Shown here piece after piece: positions 39,332 to 47,051 of a DNA stretch of 64,000 bases (position 1 is its first letter; every line of letters starts with the position of its first letter). This DNA comes from Candidatus Methanohalarchaeum thermophilum. GTDB taxonomy: Archaea > Halobacteriota > Methanonatronarchaeia > Methanonatronarchaeales > Methanonatronarchaeaceae. The stretch covers positions 682,001-746,000 of the forward strand of contig MSDW01000001.1 in the NCBI GenBank assembly GCA_001914405.1. The letters are read 5' to 3'. The notes beneath the pieces are model-generated. The model had not been told where the DNA came from. It saw only the letters and a list, made by a program, of their open reading frames with translations, and made no database searches. The translations under genes and the position numbers were made by a program.

Positions 39332-39934
39332 GTGTATGTTATGAGTGAGGATTTGCCAGACTGTGTTACTGAGAACCTTGGTGGTGATGAAGAGGTGGTC
39401 CATTTATTGGAGAAGAGGCTAAGGATGGAGGCTAAGCCTAAAAGAATCGCGATAACGGATAGAAGAATTCTCTATGTTGACCAAAAGCTAATGGGTAGGT
39501 ATGACTTAAAGTCGGTACCCTACCAGAAATTGGAGAAAGTTGAATTTGATTCTGGTCTTGTGGCCTCTGAGTTTAAAATAACTACTGAAAGCGGAGAGGA
39601 GGTAGAGTTAAGTTGGTTAGGTAAATCTAAATCTAAAGAAGCCATAGAAACTATCAAAAATGCTTTAAACAAGATAGCTGTTGAGCCAATTGGTATTGAT
39701 AAAAGGAAGAAACTTAAGTCTGAGAGATGGATCTTAAGGAAGCCTAAGGAATCTATTAGTAAGGTAGCTAGAAAAGAGGAAAGTGTGGGTTCTTCTAATC
39801 AAGGAACTTCTTCTTCTAATGAATCAAAAAGTACAGTTGATAGGTTGAAGGAGCTTAAAGAGTTGAGGGATGAAGGTATTATTAGTGAAGAGGAATATGA
39901 AGAAAAGAGACAGAAATTAGTTGATGAGTTATAG
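39332..39934 (+). CDS. PH-like domain protein with C-terminal SHOCT motif
   Basis: 200 aa from GTG, or 197 from the ATG at 39341. Residues 30-105 form a bacterial PH-like domain (KRIAITDRRILYVDQKLMGR, FKITTESGEEVELSWLG). A serine-rich linker (145-168) follows. Residues 172-200 (LKELKELRDEGIISEEEYEE) are a SHOCT module, a short oligomerisation helix. Such proteins are common in haloarchaea and unknown in function. The stop is TAG, with TAA one codon later. It lies alone between mobile-DNA remnants. Confidence 0.75.
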   Translation: MYVMSEDLPDCVTENLGGDEEVVHLLEKRLRMEAKPKRIAITDRRILYVDQKLMGRYDLKSVPYQKLEKVEFDSGLVASEFKITTESGEEVELSWLGKSKSKEAIETIKNALNKIAVEPIGIDKRKKLKSERWILRKPKESISKVARKEESVGSSNQGTSSSNESKSTVDRLKELKELRDEGIISEEEYEEKRQKLVDEL

Positions 39935-39956
39935 CTTTAAGTTATTTGGATTAGTG

Positions 39957-40410
39957 AAGTGACCCCTACCTAAATCAAGGGATTTTGGAGGGGGCTTCCC
40001 TGTGACCTTATCCTCGAAAGAGGAGTTTGTTTTCCACCGAACTTATCTCATACATTCGGTCAACAAGGGAACTATTGCTTTGAGGAAGAATTGGATTAGG
40101 ACACAAAGCCCATATATTAGCTACACAATGGCTCCTCTTATTCACTCTGGTTGCTCCACACCTACCACTACACCCTACTCCCGAAGTTTCGGGCTTACCC
40201 ATCTATCTACTACTTACCTAATACACCTATTCGATGTAGAGTCCGAGGCTTTAGCCATTACCTCAAGGCATGGGATTGCTTTTTGGTAAGGCAGACTCCC
40301 AACCAACTGCCAGTTACTCTTAATTAGTCTTAAAAACACTTAAAACATCTGTAGTTGATTCATCACACTACCTAAATTAAAAATTTAGGAAGGTGTCTTC
40401 TCAACTATTT
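39957..40410 (-). mobile_element. Complete non-coding IS605-like element, copy F
   Basis: About 455 bp in inverted orientation. The left end (near 40410) has GTTGAGAAGACACCTTCCTA and a hairpin with arms CCTAAAT and ATTTAGG (40371-40389). The right end (near 39960) has a hairpin with arms AAATC and GATTT inside CCCTACC and GGAGGG, followed by GGTCACTTCAC. The interior shares GTAACTGGCAGTTGGTTGG with copy D and has an internal perfect hairpin CCCGAAACTTCGGG (40177-40190). No protein frame is credible. It is the best-preserved member of the family in the window. Confidence 0.65.
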
Positions 40411-40479
40411 AGATAAATTATAATCTGACTTGATTTTAGGGATTTTGGTTGAGTAACGGTATTGATGGAATGATAGTTA

Positions 40480-41061
40480 TTGATCAAGAGATTAAAGACT
40501 TCTTTTGTTTTTCTATTGGTTATATCATCGGTTGGTTCAATATCCGGTTGCTTGGCCGAGAACGATGGGGGAAATAACTCTGTTCTTGATTCTGGCCTTG
40601 ATCGAGATACCAGTTCGAGTAATATAGTTTCAGTGATTGAGGTGGTAGATGGTGATACAATAAAAATTTATTATAACAATAACTCGATCGATACTGTTAG
40701 ATTAATAGGAGTTGACACGCCTGAGGTTTACTCTGAGAATGCTTCATCTGAATTTGAAGAAATAAATAATGCCAGTTATTTAAAAGAATGGGGGTGTAGA
40801 GCAAGTAATTACACTAAATCTCTCTTAGAGAATGAAGAGATTACTTTGGGATTTGATTACTTGTCAGATAGAAGAGGATAGGACGGTAGGTTATTAGTAT
40901 ATGTTAAATTGGAAAATGGGTCAGCCTTAAACGAACTACTTATTGAAAATGGTTACGCCAGAGTCTACGAAGAGGAAGAATTTACAAAAAAAGCTAATTA
41001 CTTAGGACTAGGACAGAAAGCCAAAGCAAATTCTATTGGTCTCTGGATTTCTTCCTATTGA
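40480..41061 (+). pseudogene. Lipoprotein staphylococcal-type nuclease with one in-frame UAG
   Basis: 194 codons from TTG to TGA, interrupted only by TAG at 40879-40881 (codon 134). It has a lipoprotein signal (KTSFVFLLVISSVGSISGC, lipobox ISGC) and the thermonuclease fold: VVDGDTIKI, DTVRLIGVDTPEV (catalytic Arg and Glu), then DRRG-UAG-DGRLLVYV, and NELLIENGYARVY to SIGLWISSY. The second catalytic Arg (R87 in the S. aureus enzyme) lies three residues after the UAG, so termination there would abolish activity. UAG corresponds to Lys84 of that enzyme, a surface position. A broken lamin-tail domain follows at 41108, so decay is a real alternative to UAG decoding. Confidence 0.75.
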
Positions 41062-41107
41062 ACAAATAAAATTAAAGACATGTTTTCTATTGTCGATTTA
41101 CAAATAA

Positions 41108-41406
41108 GATGTGCTAGGTAACGACTATGAAGATTTGAATGGTGGATGGATAGAGTAAAGAATTCAATGGATAGTATTATCTCTTTAAGTGGCTTTAAAC
41201 TATGTGGTAATTTGGATCACGGTTATCTGTTCTCGGATATGTAATTGGGGTTAACTGAGGTCATAAAAGTTTACTCTGGTCGTGGGGAAAGTAACTATAG
41301 TAGTCTTTTTTGGGGTTCAGAAACAGCTATTTGGGATAACAGAGGAGATACTGCTTATTTATACAAAGAAGGAGACCTATTAATCGATTTCTATAAATCG
41401 AATTAA
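41108..41406 (+). pseudogene. Lamin-tail domain remnant of the nuclease
   Basis: Reading NDYEDLNGGWIE in one frame, then after a shift near 41155 KNSMDSIISLSGFKLCGNLD, a TAA at 41240, and EVIKVYSGRGESNYSSLFWG with a closing WDNRGDTAYLYKEGD, gives the complete consensus of a lamin tail domain. In haloarchaea and methanogens these domains often follow a secreted thermonuclease on one polypeptide. Here it is separated by stops and frameshifts. Confidence 0.75.
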
Positions 41407-41454
41407 CTAGGGATAGATCCGTTTAAATTTAATTTGGTTCTAATTGTTTTTTGG

Positions 41455-41660
41455 AGATTATGGGTTTTTGTTTTTGGTTGATTAAAATTGGTTTTTTATG
41501 AAATAGGAAGAAATTATTGTTTTATTGGTTTTTACTCCTGTTTAGTTGTTTTTATTGGTTGTTTTGTATTATGTTTATGTATATGGATGGTTTTTTGTGA
41601 TTGGCTTTATTGTGGTTTTTTGTGATTGTTTGGTATTTTTTTGGGTTTTTTCTTGTTTTG
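41455..41660. other. Strongly GT-skewed tract
   Basis: About 200 bp in which the + strand is nearly all T and G with very few C. It is dominated by GGTTTTT and TTGTTTTT runs and lies downstream of the ppcA 3' end on the other strand. No gene is supported; the 94-codon frame here is low-complexity Phe/Gly/Leu and mirrors ppcA. Confidence 0.6.
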
Positions 41661-41720
41661 GGTGTGTGGTTTTTATTTCTTTTTTGAGTGGTTTCTTGGG
41701 TTTGTTCTAGGGATTTTATT

Positions 41721-43346
41721 TTATCCTAGGCTCCCTCTTAGTTTTCCCATTTTTTTGATACCGTTGTTTAACATTTCTTTTTCTGATTCTTCGCTGAGTA
41801 TAATTTTTTTGTCTTCTGCGACTTGTTTTACCACCGGTTTTATTGTTTCCATTAGTGTTAGATATCTTTCGTCTTTTTTGGTTTTGGGGCCTATTTCAAA
41901 GTCTATGTAGTTCATTAGTGTTTTTATGTCGTTATCAACTTCTTTTACCGCTGATTCTGGGAAGAATTCTCTGGCTAGTTTTAGGTTGACGAATCTTGCG
42001 GCGAATTTCATGTCATCTTTTATTGATGGATAGTAGTCTTCGAGAAGTCTTTCCACTACCTTTGTTCCTAGTGTTTTTTCCGCTTCTTTTAGTCCTCTAC
42101 CTGTTCCTATGAATTCTGGAGGTAGTCCAAGTGTGTATAATGATGCTGTGAATTTAATTGCTCTTGGTAGTTCTGGTAATTCTTTTAGCTGTAGGTCTCT
42201 TAATTCCTTTTTTAGTTTATCGTTGGTTGTGACTTCAGCTATGTCTGAAGGCATGGGTACATCCCTGGCGTAACCCATTGGGCCTTTTCTTGCTAATCTA
42301 TCTCTTTGGTTTGGCATTAGATCAGATATTTTTTTGACGTTTTCTATTATCTGGTAAAATGTTTTTAGGTAGTGTTTGGTGAAAACTCCGATCAGGTTTC
42401 TGATTTCTTCCATTTCTTTGTCATTGTAGTAGAGTGGATCTTGTTTTGGTAATCCTTCTCTCAGGTCCTTTATTAGTTGTTTTGTTTCTTTTTTTCCAAT
42501 GTCGTATCGGACTCCTGATTGTATTGTTACTGTTTTGGAGCCGGCGAATTCTTTTATGACATTTTCGGAGTTATCTGGCATTACATGTCCTCTGAATGGT
42601 AAGGCACCTGCTCCGTATATGGGTGCAACATTAACATCTTTTTTTTCTCCGAGTTTATAGCATTCTGATATTGCTGATTTGACGGATAGTGTTGCTGGCA
42701 TCATGCCGTAGGATAGAGCTGGATCTGATCTGCCTAGCATTACTCTCAGTCTATTTACATCTATGTCTAGTTCTTTCTTACATCCGTCAACGTATTTTTC
42801 TAGGATATCTCCAATGTTAAGTAGTTCTGGTACTTCTTCTATTAATGGTATTAGGTGTATGTGGAAGTCTTTTGGCATGTTGAATTCTTTTTTGGAAAGC
42901 TTGGATACATATTTAAATCTGCTTCTTACATCTATTAATTCGGATGCCTCTGCTGTCATTGGATGTATGACTTCGAAAACTGATAAGTTGTCTATGTACC
43001 TGGAGGCTTGGTAGTTTGCTTCCATGATGGACATTAGGGTCATTAGTTGTCTGAATACTGTTTCCTGTGTTGCACTTGGTATACGAGGAGTTATAAATAC
43101 ATCTTCACCCGGAGTTAGATCAGTTTCTTCTAATATTTCCATAACTATTTGGCTAACTTGGTGGTAGGGAGTCATTTTCCCTTCGTAATCTACCATGTAT
43201 TCTTCTGATCCCAATCCACTATCTTCTTCTTTTTTAAGGGAATCAAGCCCTTCTTCTGCTTCGTCTTGTATTGGAGTATATTTAGTAGCACTATCCGGGT
43301 GCTGGGTAACCATCGTTGTAGGTATTTTCATTCTGTTTCCTGGCAT
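41721..43346 (-). CDS. ppcA: Phosphoenolpyruvate carboxylase, archaeal type
   Basis: 541 aa, the length of the small archaeal PEPC rather than the ~900-aa bacterial form. It carboxylates PEP to oxaloacetate for aspartate and 2-oxoacid supply. Recognised by the N-terminal MKIPTTMVTQHPDSATKYT, DVFITPRIPSATQETVFRQL, MLGRSDPALSYGMMPATLSV and LPEFIG/GTGRGLKEAEKTL-type blocks. It is convergent with the decayed nuclease locus and divergent from ilvE. Confidence 0.93.
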   Translation of the reverse strand: MPGNRMKIPTTMVTQHPDSATKYTPIQDEAEEGLDSLKKEEDSGLGSEEYMVDYEGKMTPYHQVSQIVMEILEETDLTPGEDVFITPRIPSATQETVFRQLMTLMSIMEANYQASRYIDNLSVFEVIHPMTAEASELIDVRSRFKYVSKLSKKEFNMPKDFHIHLIPLIEEVPELLNIGDILEKYVDGCKKELDIDVNRLRVMLGRSDPALSYGMMPATLSVKSAISECYKLGEKKDVNVAPIYGAGALPFRGHVMPDNSENVIKEFAGSKTVTIQSGVRYDIGKKETKQLIKDLREGLPKQDPLYYNDKEMEEIRNLIGVFTKHYLKTFYQIIENVKKISDLMPNQRDRLARKGPMGYARDVPMPSDIAEVTTNDKLKKELRDLQLKELPELPRAIKFTASLYTLGLPPEFIGTGRGLKEAEKTLGTKVVERLLEDYYPSIKDDMKFAARFVNLKLAREFFPESAVKEVDNDIKTLMNYIDFEIGPKTKKDERYLTLMETIKPVVKQVAEDKKIILSEESEKEMLNNGIKKMGKLRGSLG

Positions 43347-43434
43347 TGAAAATGTGATAAAGCTACATAATTTTTATGCAATAAAAGAAAATCTATAATG
43401 TTTCATTTGGAATGGAGAAAGGAGTTATATTAAT

Positions 43435-44304
43435 ATGGTAGAAATATTCATTGATGATGAGTTTTACTCGGAGGAAGAAGCCAAGGTAAGCGTGTATGAC
43501 CACGGTCTACTGTATGGTGATGGAGTATTTGAGGGTATTAGGGCATATAACGGAGTTATATTTAAATTAGAGGACCATGTGGATAGGTTATTTGATTCAG
43601 CATTGGCAATTAATCTCGATGTTCCATATACAAAATCGGAGATAATAGATAAGATCATAGAGGTACTAAGAAGAAATGAACTAGAGGATGCCTACATTAG
43701 GCCTATTTTAACCCGTGGAAATGGAAATTTGGGCTTAGATCCAAATAAATGTGGAGAAACGAAGCTGATAATAATCGTCCAGGAGTGGGAGCCTATGTAC
43801 GGTGATCTATATTCTGAGGGACTGGATGCGGTTACCGTAGGCACCAGAAGAAATTCTATAGATGCTTTACCTCCAAATATCAAGTCTCTAAACTACCTAA
43901 ACAATATATTGGCAAAAATAGAAGCCAATGCAAAAGGTGCAGATGAAGCTATATTTTTGGATAATGAAGGAAAGGTTTCTGAAGGTTCAGGAGACAATAT
44001 ATTTGTGGTTAAGGATGAGAAGGTAAAAACTCCTCCGACACTTAATAACTTAAAGGGCATAACTAGGTCCACGGTTTTTGAGATAGCGGAAGACTTAAAT
44101 ATCGATATTGAAACCACGAATTTGGGGTTGTTTGATCTATATACGGCTGACGAAGTTTTTGTATCTGGAACAGCGGCAGAAATAGCGCCTATAACCCAAA
44201 TAGATGGAAGAACTATTGGGAATGGGGATCCAGGCCAAATGACCAAGAAATTAATGGATAAATTTAAAGAACTTACAGGAGAGAAAGGTAAGCCAATACA
44301 TTAA
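43435..44304 (+). CDS. ilvE: Branched-chain amino acid aminotransferase
   Basis: 289 aa, PLP fold type IV. It transfers amino groups to the 2-oxo acids of Val, Leu and Ile. Seen: [36 protein letters not shown], the PLP lysine in [35 protein letters not shown] and [12 protein letters not shown]. Length is standard. The site-2 protease gene follows after 9 bp. With leuA earlier in the window it covers part of branched-chain synthesis. Confidence 0.96.
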   Translation: MVEIFIDDEFYSEEEAKVSVYDHGLLYGDGVFEGIRAYNGVIFKLEDHVDRLFDSALAINLDVPYTKSEIIDKIIEVLRRNELEDAYIRPILTRGNGNLGLDPNKCGETKLIIIVQEWEPMYGDLYSEGLDAVTVGTRRNSIDALPPNIKSLNYLNNILAKIEANAKGADEAIFLDNEGKVSEGSGDNIFVVKDEKVKTPPTLNNLKGITRSTVFEIAEDLNIDIETTNLGLFDLYTADEVFVSGTAAEIAPITQIDGRTIGNGDPGQMTKKLMDKFKELTGEKGKPIH

Positions 44305-44313
44305 GGGATAAAA

Positions 44314-45543
44314 ATGGATTTAATTTTCTATGGTCTCTTATTTTTATTAGCTTGGACTATAATTAACCTGTTAGATAAAATAGGAGTTCTGAAAAAGTTT
44401 GGTTTAGAGGTAGATGGAGTCTTTTTCTTAGCTTGGAAGACTAATCACGGTAAAAAACTCATTGAAAAGATAACCAATAAATTTAGAAAGTTCCTAGAAA
44501 AGATGGGAGTACTTAATGTATTTATATCCACTCTTTCAATAATCGTAGTTACCATATTTTTAGGTTACCAACTATTCATAATGTTCACTAGACCTGACTT
44601 GGTGTCACAGGCCACTTTGGGCGAAGCCGTTCTATTACCTGGCTTAGCTTTACCAATCTTCTATGGAGCAATAGCTCTAGGTGTCGCTATAATATTCCAC
44701 GAATTCTCCCATGGAATTTTTGCTAGATTAAACGACATAAAAATTACTTCAATAGGAGCAGGCATATTCGCTATAATACCACTAGCTTTTGTTGAACCAG
44801 ACGAGGAAGACATTGAAAAGAGTTCTAGATCCTCCAAGATCCAGATGTTTTCTGCGGGTCCTTCAATTAATATCTATATTTGCTTAATATCAGTTTTTCT
44901 AACATTTATAATGATTTCAGCTTTCTTTAGTCCAGCAACTACGGGTGTAGGTATAACCCAGGTTGTCCCAGATTCATCAGCGAGTGATATCGGATTAAAA
45001 CCAGGTTTAGTTATAGAAGAAATAAACAACCAAGATATAGAGAACTTAGAAGACTTTAACAAAGCTATGGAGAAACAGGATCCAGGTGAAACTATAAACA
45101 TAAAAACAGACCAAGGAGAATTTACAGCTACTTTAGGGGAAAAAGAAGGAGAAGCTTTTTTGGGAATAGCGCCAGTTGAGATCACGAGTTTCTACAATTC
45201 ATATAAGAACCCTCTAGCTTATCTAGTACCTCAATTAGGAACTGGATTGGATATGTTTAAGCTAGATTTCTTCGAATCACAGGTAAACCCTAATATTGTA
45301 CTACCACTAATCCAGACAACGTTCTGGGTATCACTTCTTAACTTCTGGATAGGCATACTAAACATGATGCCGATTTACCCACTGGACGGAGGAAGAGTCT
45401 TTAGAGAACTAATACAAGGATTAATGGAAAGAATCTCATTCATTGATAACAAAGAAAAATTCACTAAAATAGTGACAACCATAATAAGCGTAGTTTTTCT
45501 AGTGATATACCTGTTACCTGTTGCTTACCTAATAATCAAGTAA
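44314..45543 (+). CDS. Site-2 membrane metalloprotease (M50) with PDZ domain
   Basis: 409 aa. Hydrophobic segments lie at about 1-17, 65-90, 108-135, 185-208, 338-360 and 385-408. The zinc site HEFSHGIFARL (HExxH, about residue 130) lies in a membrane helix; NMMPIYPLDGGRVF (about 350) gives the third ligand Asp. A PDZ domain (about 210-290: ITQVVPDSSASDIGLKPG) sits between them. It cleaves membrane proteins inside the bilayer; the substrate is unknown. It is probably co-transcribed with ilvE. Confidence 0.93.
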   Translation: MDLIFYGLLFLLAWTIINLLDKIGVLKKFGLEVDGVFFLAWKTNHGKKLIEKITNKFRKFLEKMGVLNVFISTLSIIVVTIFLGYQLFIMFTRPDLVSQATLGEAVLLPGLALPIFYGAIALGVAIIFHEFSHGIFARLNDIKITSIGAGIFAIIPLAFVEPDEEDIEKSSRSSKIQMFSAGPSINIYICLISVFLTFIMISAFFSPATTGVGITQVVPDSSASDIGLKPGLVIEEINNQDIENLEDFNKAMEKQDPGETINIKTDQGEFTATLGEKEGEAFLGIAPVEITSFYNSYKNPLAYLVPQLGTGLDMFKLDFFESQVNPNIVLPLIQTTFWVSLLNFWIGILNMMPIYPLDGGRVFRELIQGLMERISFIDNKEKFTKIVTTIISVVFLVIYLLPVAYLIIK

Positions 45544-46035
45544 ATAAAAACAAAAACATCAATAAAACCTCTATTTTCTATCTTTTATCGTATTGATCAA
45601 AAACCCTTCTTTCCTTCCCTCAAATCTCTGATTTTAGATAAAGAAAATAAATCAAAATAAAACTTAAATCCCTCAAAGAAGAAAAATAAAGAATAATTAA
45701 AATTTAAATAAGTTTTTATATATCATCATATAACAAAAGACAAATCTATTAACTTAGATAAACTAAAATAGCATTAAATTAATTTCAAATAGGTTTTTTG
45801 GATAAAATAACGTCGAAATCGTTTTTGATACAAGGACATAGAGGAGTTGTTTTGAAGCAGCTTGGAGTAAACTTGGAGGGCTGAGACAAAAACCCGATAA
45901 AAAAACAAGAACTCATTGGTTAAGAGAGACTTCATCGAATAGACCCTATCTATTCCTAGACAAATGCGATTAAGGTATAGATCACTTCACATTGAACATA
46001 TATAAAAAAGGGAAAAATAAAATTACCGATTTTCA
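45544..46035. other. 492-bp intergenic region with worn element end
   Basis: AT-rich up to 45830, then a stretch (45840-45990) ending in GGTATAGATCACTTCAC, which resembles the right end TAGGGGTCACTTCAC at 36439-36452. This is probably a very degraded insertion element. No protein frame is supported. Confidence 0.35.
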
Positions 46036-46405
46036 CCAGAAAGTCCACTTGCTTTAGCGTTGGGATGAATGGCAAGTTATTAATAAAAGCAAGAATTGAA
46101 TTATATTCAGAGTTTTGGGTAGGCTCCGAGTTCTTGAAGCCGGTTGGGGGCGGTAGGACTGGGCGGAATGAATTCCGTCTTGGTGCTAAAGCCTCTATTT
46201 GGAAATCAGGGAGCACTGCTGGCGGTGCTCTGGACTCCGGACCGTTGAATACTGTTCTCTGTATATCAAGACGGTTTTTAGGTATTGGAGAACCTGCAAA
46301 AAGACCCGTCTGTGGCGGGATGGTTTCATCGGTAACTCGAAACCCGGATGATACGGGTGAATGGATGGAACCCCACGAATTTATTCGTGGGAGGACGTCA
46401 GACTT
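46036..46405 (+). mobile_element. Non-coding GC-rich element, copy G
   Basis: About 370 bp, clearly homologous along its length to the inverted copy at 56524-56925. Shared blocks include GCTTTAGCG near the start, AATCAGGGA, ACCTGCAAAAA.ACCC and GTGAATGGATGGAACCCCAC. It contains several perfect hairpins (GGGCGGAATGAATTCCGTC; CACTGCTGGCGGTGCT) and ends in the hairpin CCCACGAATTTATTCGTGGG (46372-46391) then AGGACGTCAG. It is far richer in G+C than its flanks; a 122-codon frame across it is not protein-like. A structured RNA is plausible. Confidence 0.6.
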
Positions 46406-46478
46406 AAATAATGGCAAAAAGAGTAATCTATAAATCCTTTTTTCTATTAACTTTGTGAGAGGTTGAAATAGCAGTAAG

Positions 46479-46870
46479 CACCCTTCCTTTAAGGGAGAGA
46501 TACACAGTTTTGTCTATGTCCATCATGAAGTTGGTCCTGATTATACATTGCAAACGTATCCCATTTGCGGGGATCAAAACCCTAAATACAATAATGGACA
46601 TAGATTCAAATGTAGTTGTGGAAACCAAGACCACAGGAGCAGAAACACATCTCATAACATTGTTTTAAAATCAATGGAAGAATTGCTAGAAAACGAAAAT
46701 GAAGATGAAAGTGAAGAAGAGAATGTGATGTTTCTCCAGAATTTTCTAGGTTTTGATGAGGTGGGAGGATGGTATCGAGTCTTGTGAACAAATCGGCTTA
46801 GGACATTGCTAAAATATCGGGGTCATACTCAGGAACCCTCGCAGTTCAACTTTGTGGGTAGTTCACTTAT
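46479..46870 (+). mobile_element. IS605-type remnant with zinc-finger TnpB tail
   Basis: It starts with a small hairpin CCCTTCCTTTAAGGG (46480-46494) and closes with GGGTAGTTCAC (46856-46866), like other right ends of the family. Inside, only the last part of tnpB survives. It sits directly after element G. Confidence 0.45.
46520..46787 (+). pseudogene. tnpB: TnpB C-terminal zinc-finger fragment
   Basis: The frame reads VGPDYTLQTYPICGDQNPKY, NNGHRFKCSCGNQDHRSRNT, then SHNIVLKSMEELLENENEDE and ends in TGA. It matches the OrfB zinc finger (CxxC with the first Cys replaced by Tyr, then CxC) and the following DHRSRNTSHNI, a degraded form of the QDHADRNAAxNI segment; the catalytic Asp is changed. 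Nothing upstream of it looks like the rest of the gene. Confidence 0.7.
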
Positions 46871-47051
46871 GTTTTTCAGCTAGTCTGTGATAACCTAAAG
46901 GAAACAGATAAATAAAAGTAGATGAGAGAAAAAATTACTCTGGCTCTTAGTAATCTATGTATCTATATTTAGTTTCGATTTCAGATTAACTTCATTTGTT
47001 TAACGAATTGGTTAAAAATGATATTAATAGTTCTTGTTGGGAGAGAAAAAA

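Noticed and set aside
40002-40289. 95-codon frame inside element F
   Set aside because: It is antisense to the element's own orientation and not shared by other copies.
46036-46405. RNase P RNA or SRP RNA as explanation for the GC-rich block
   Set aside because: It is present at least twice in the window, ends in an IS605-like hairpin, and I could not find the conserved cores of those RNAs.
46065-46433. 122-codon frame across element G
   Set aside because: The region is a GC-rich repeat whose second copy (56524-56925) does not keep this frame; the residues are not protein-like.
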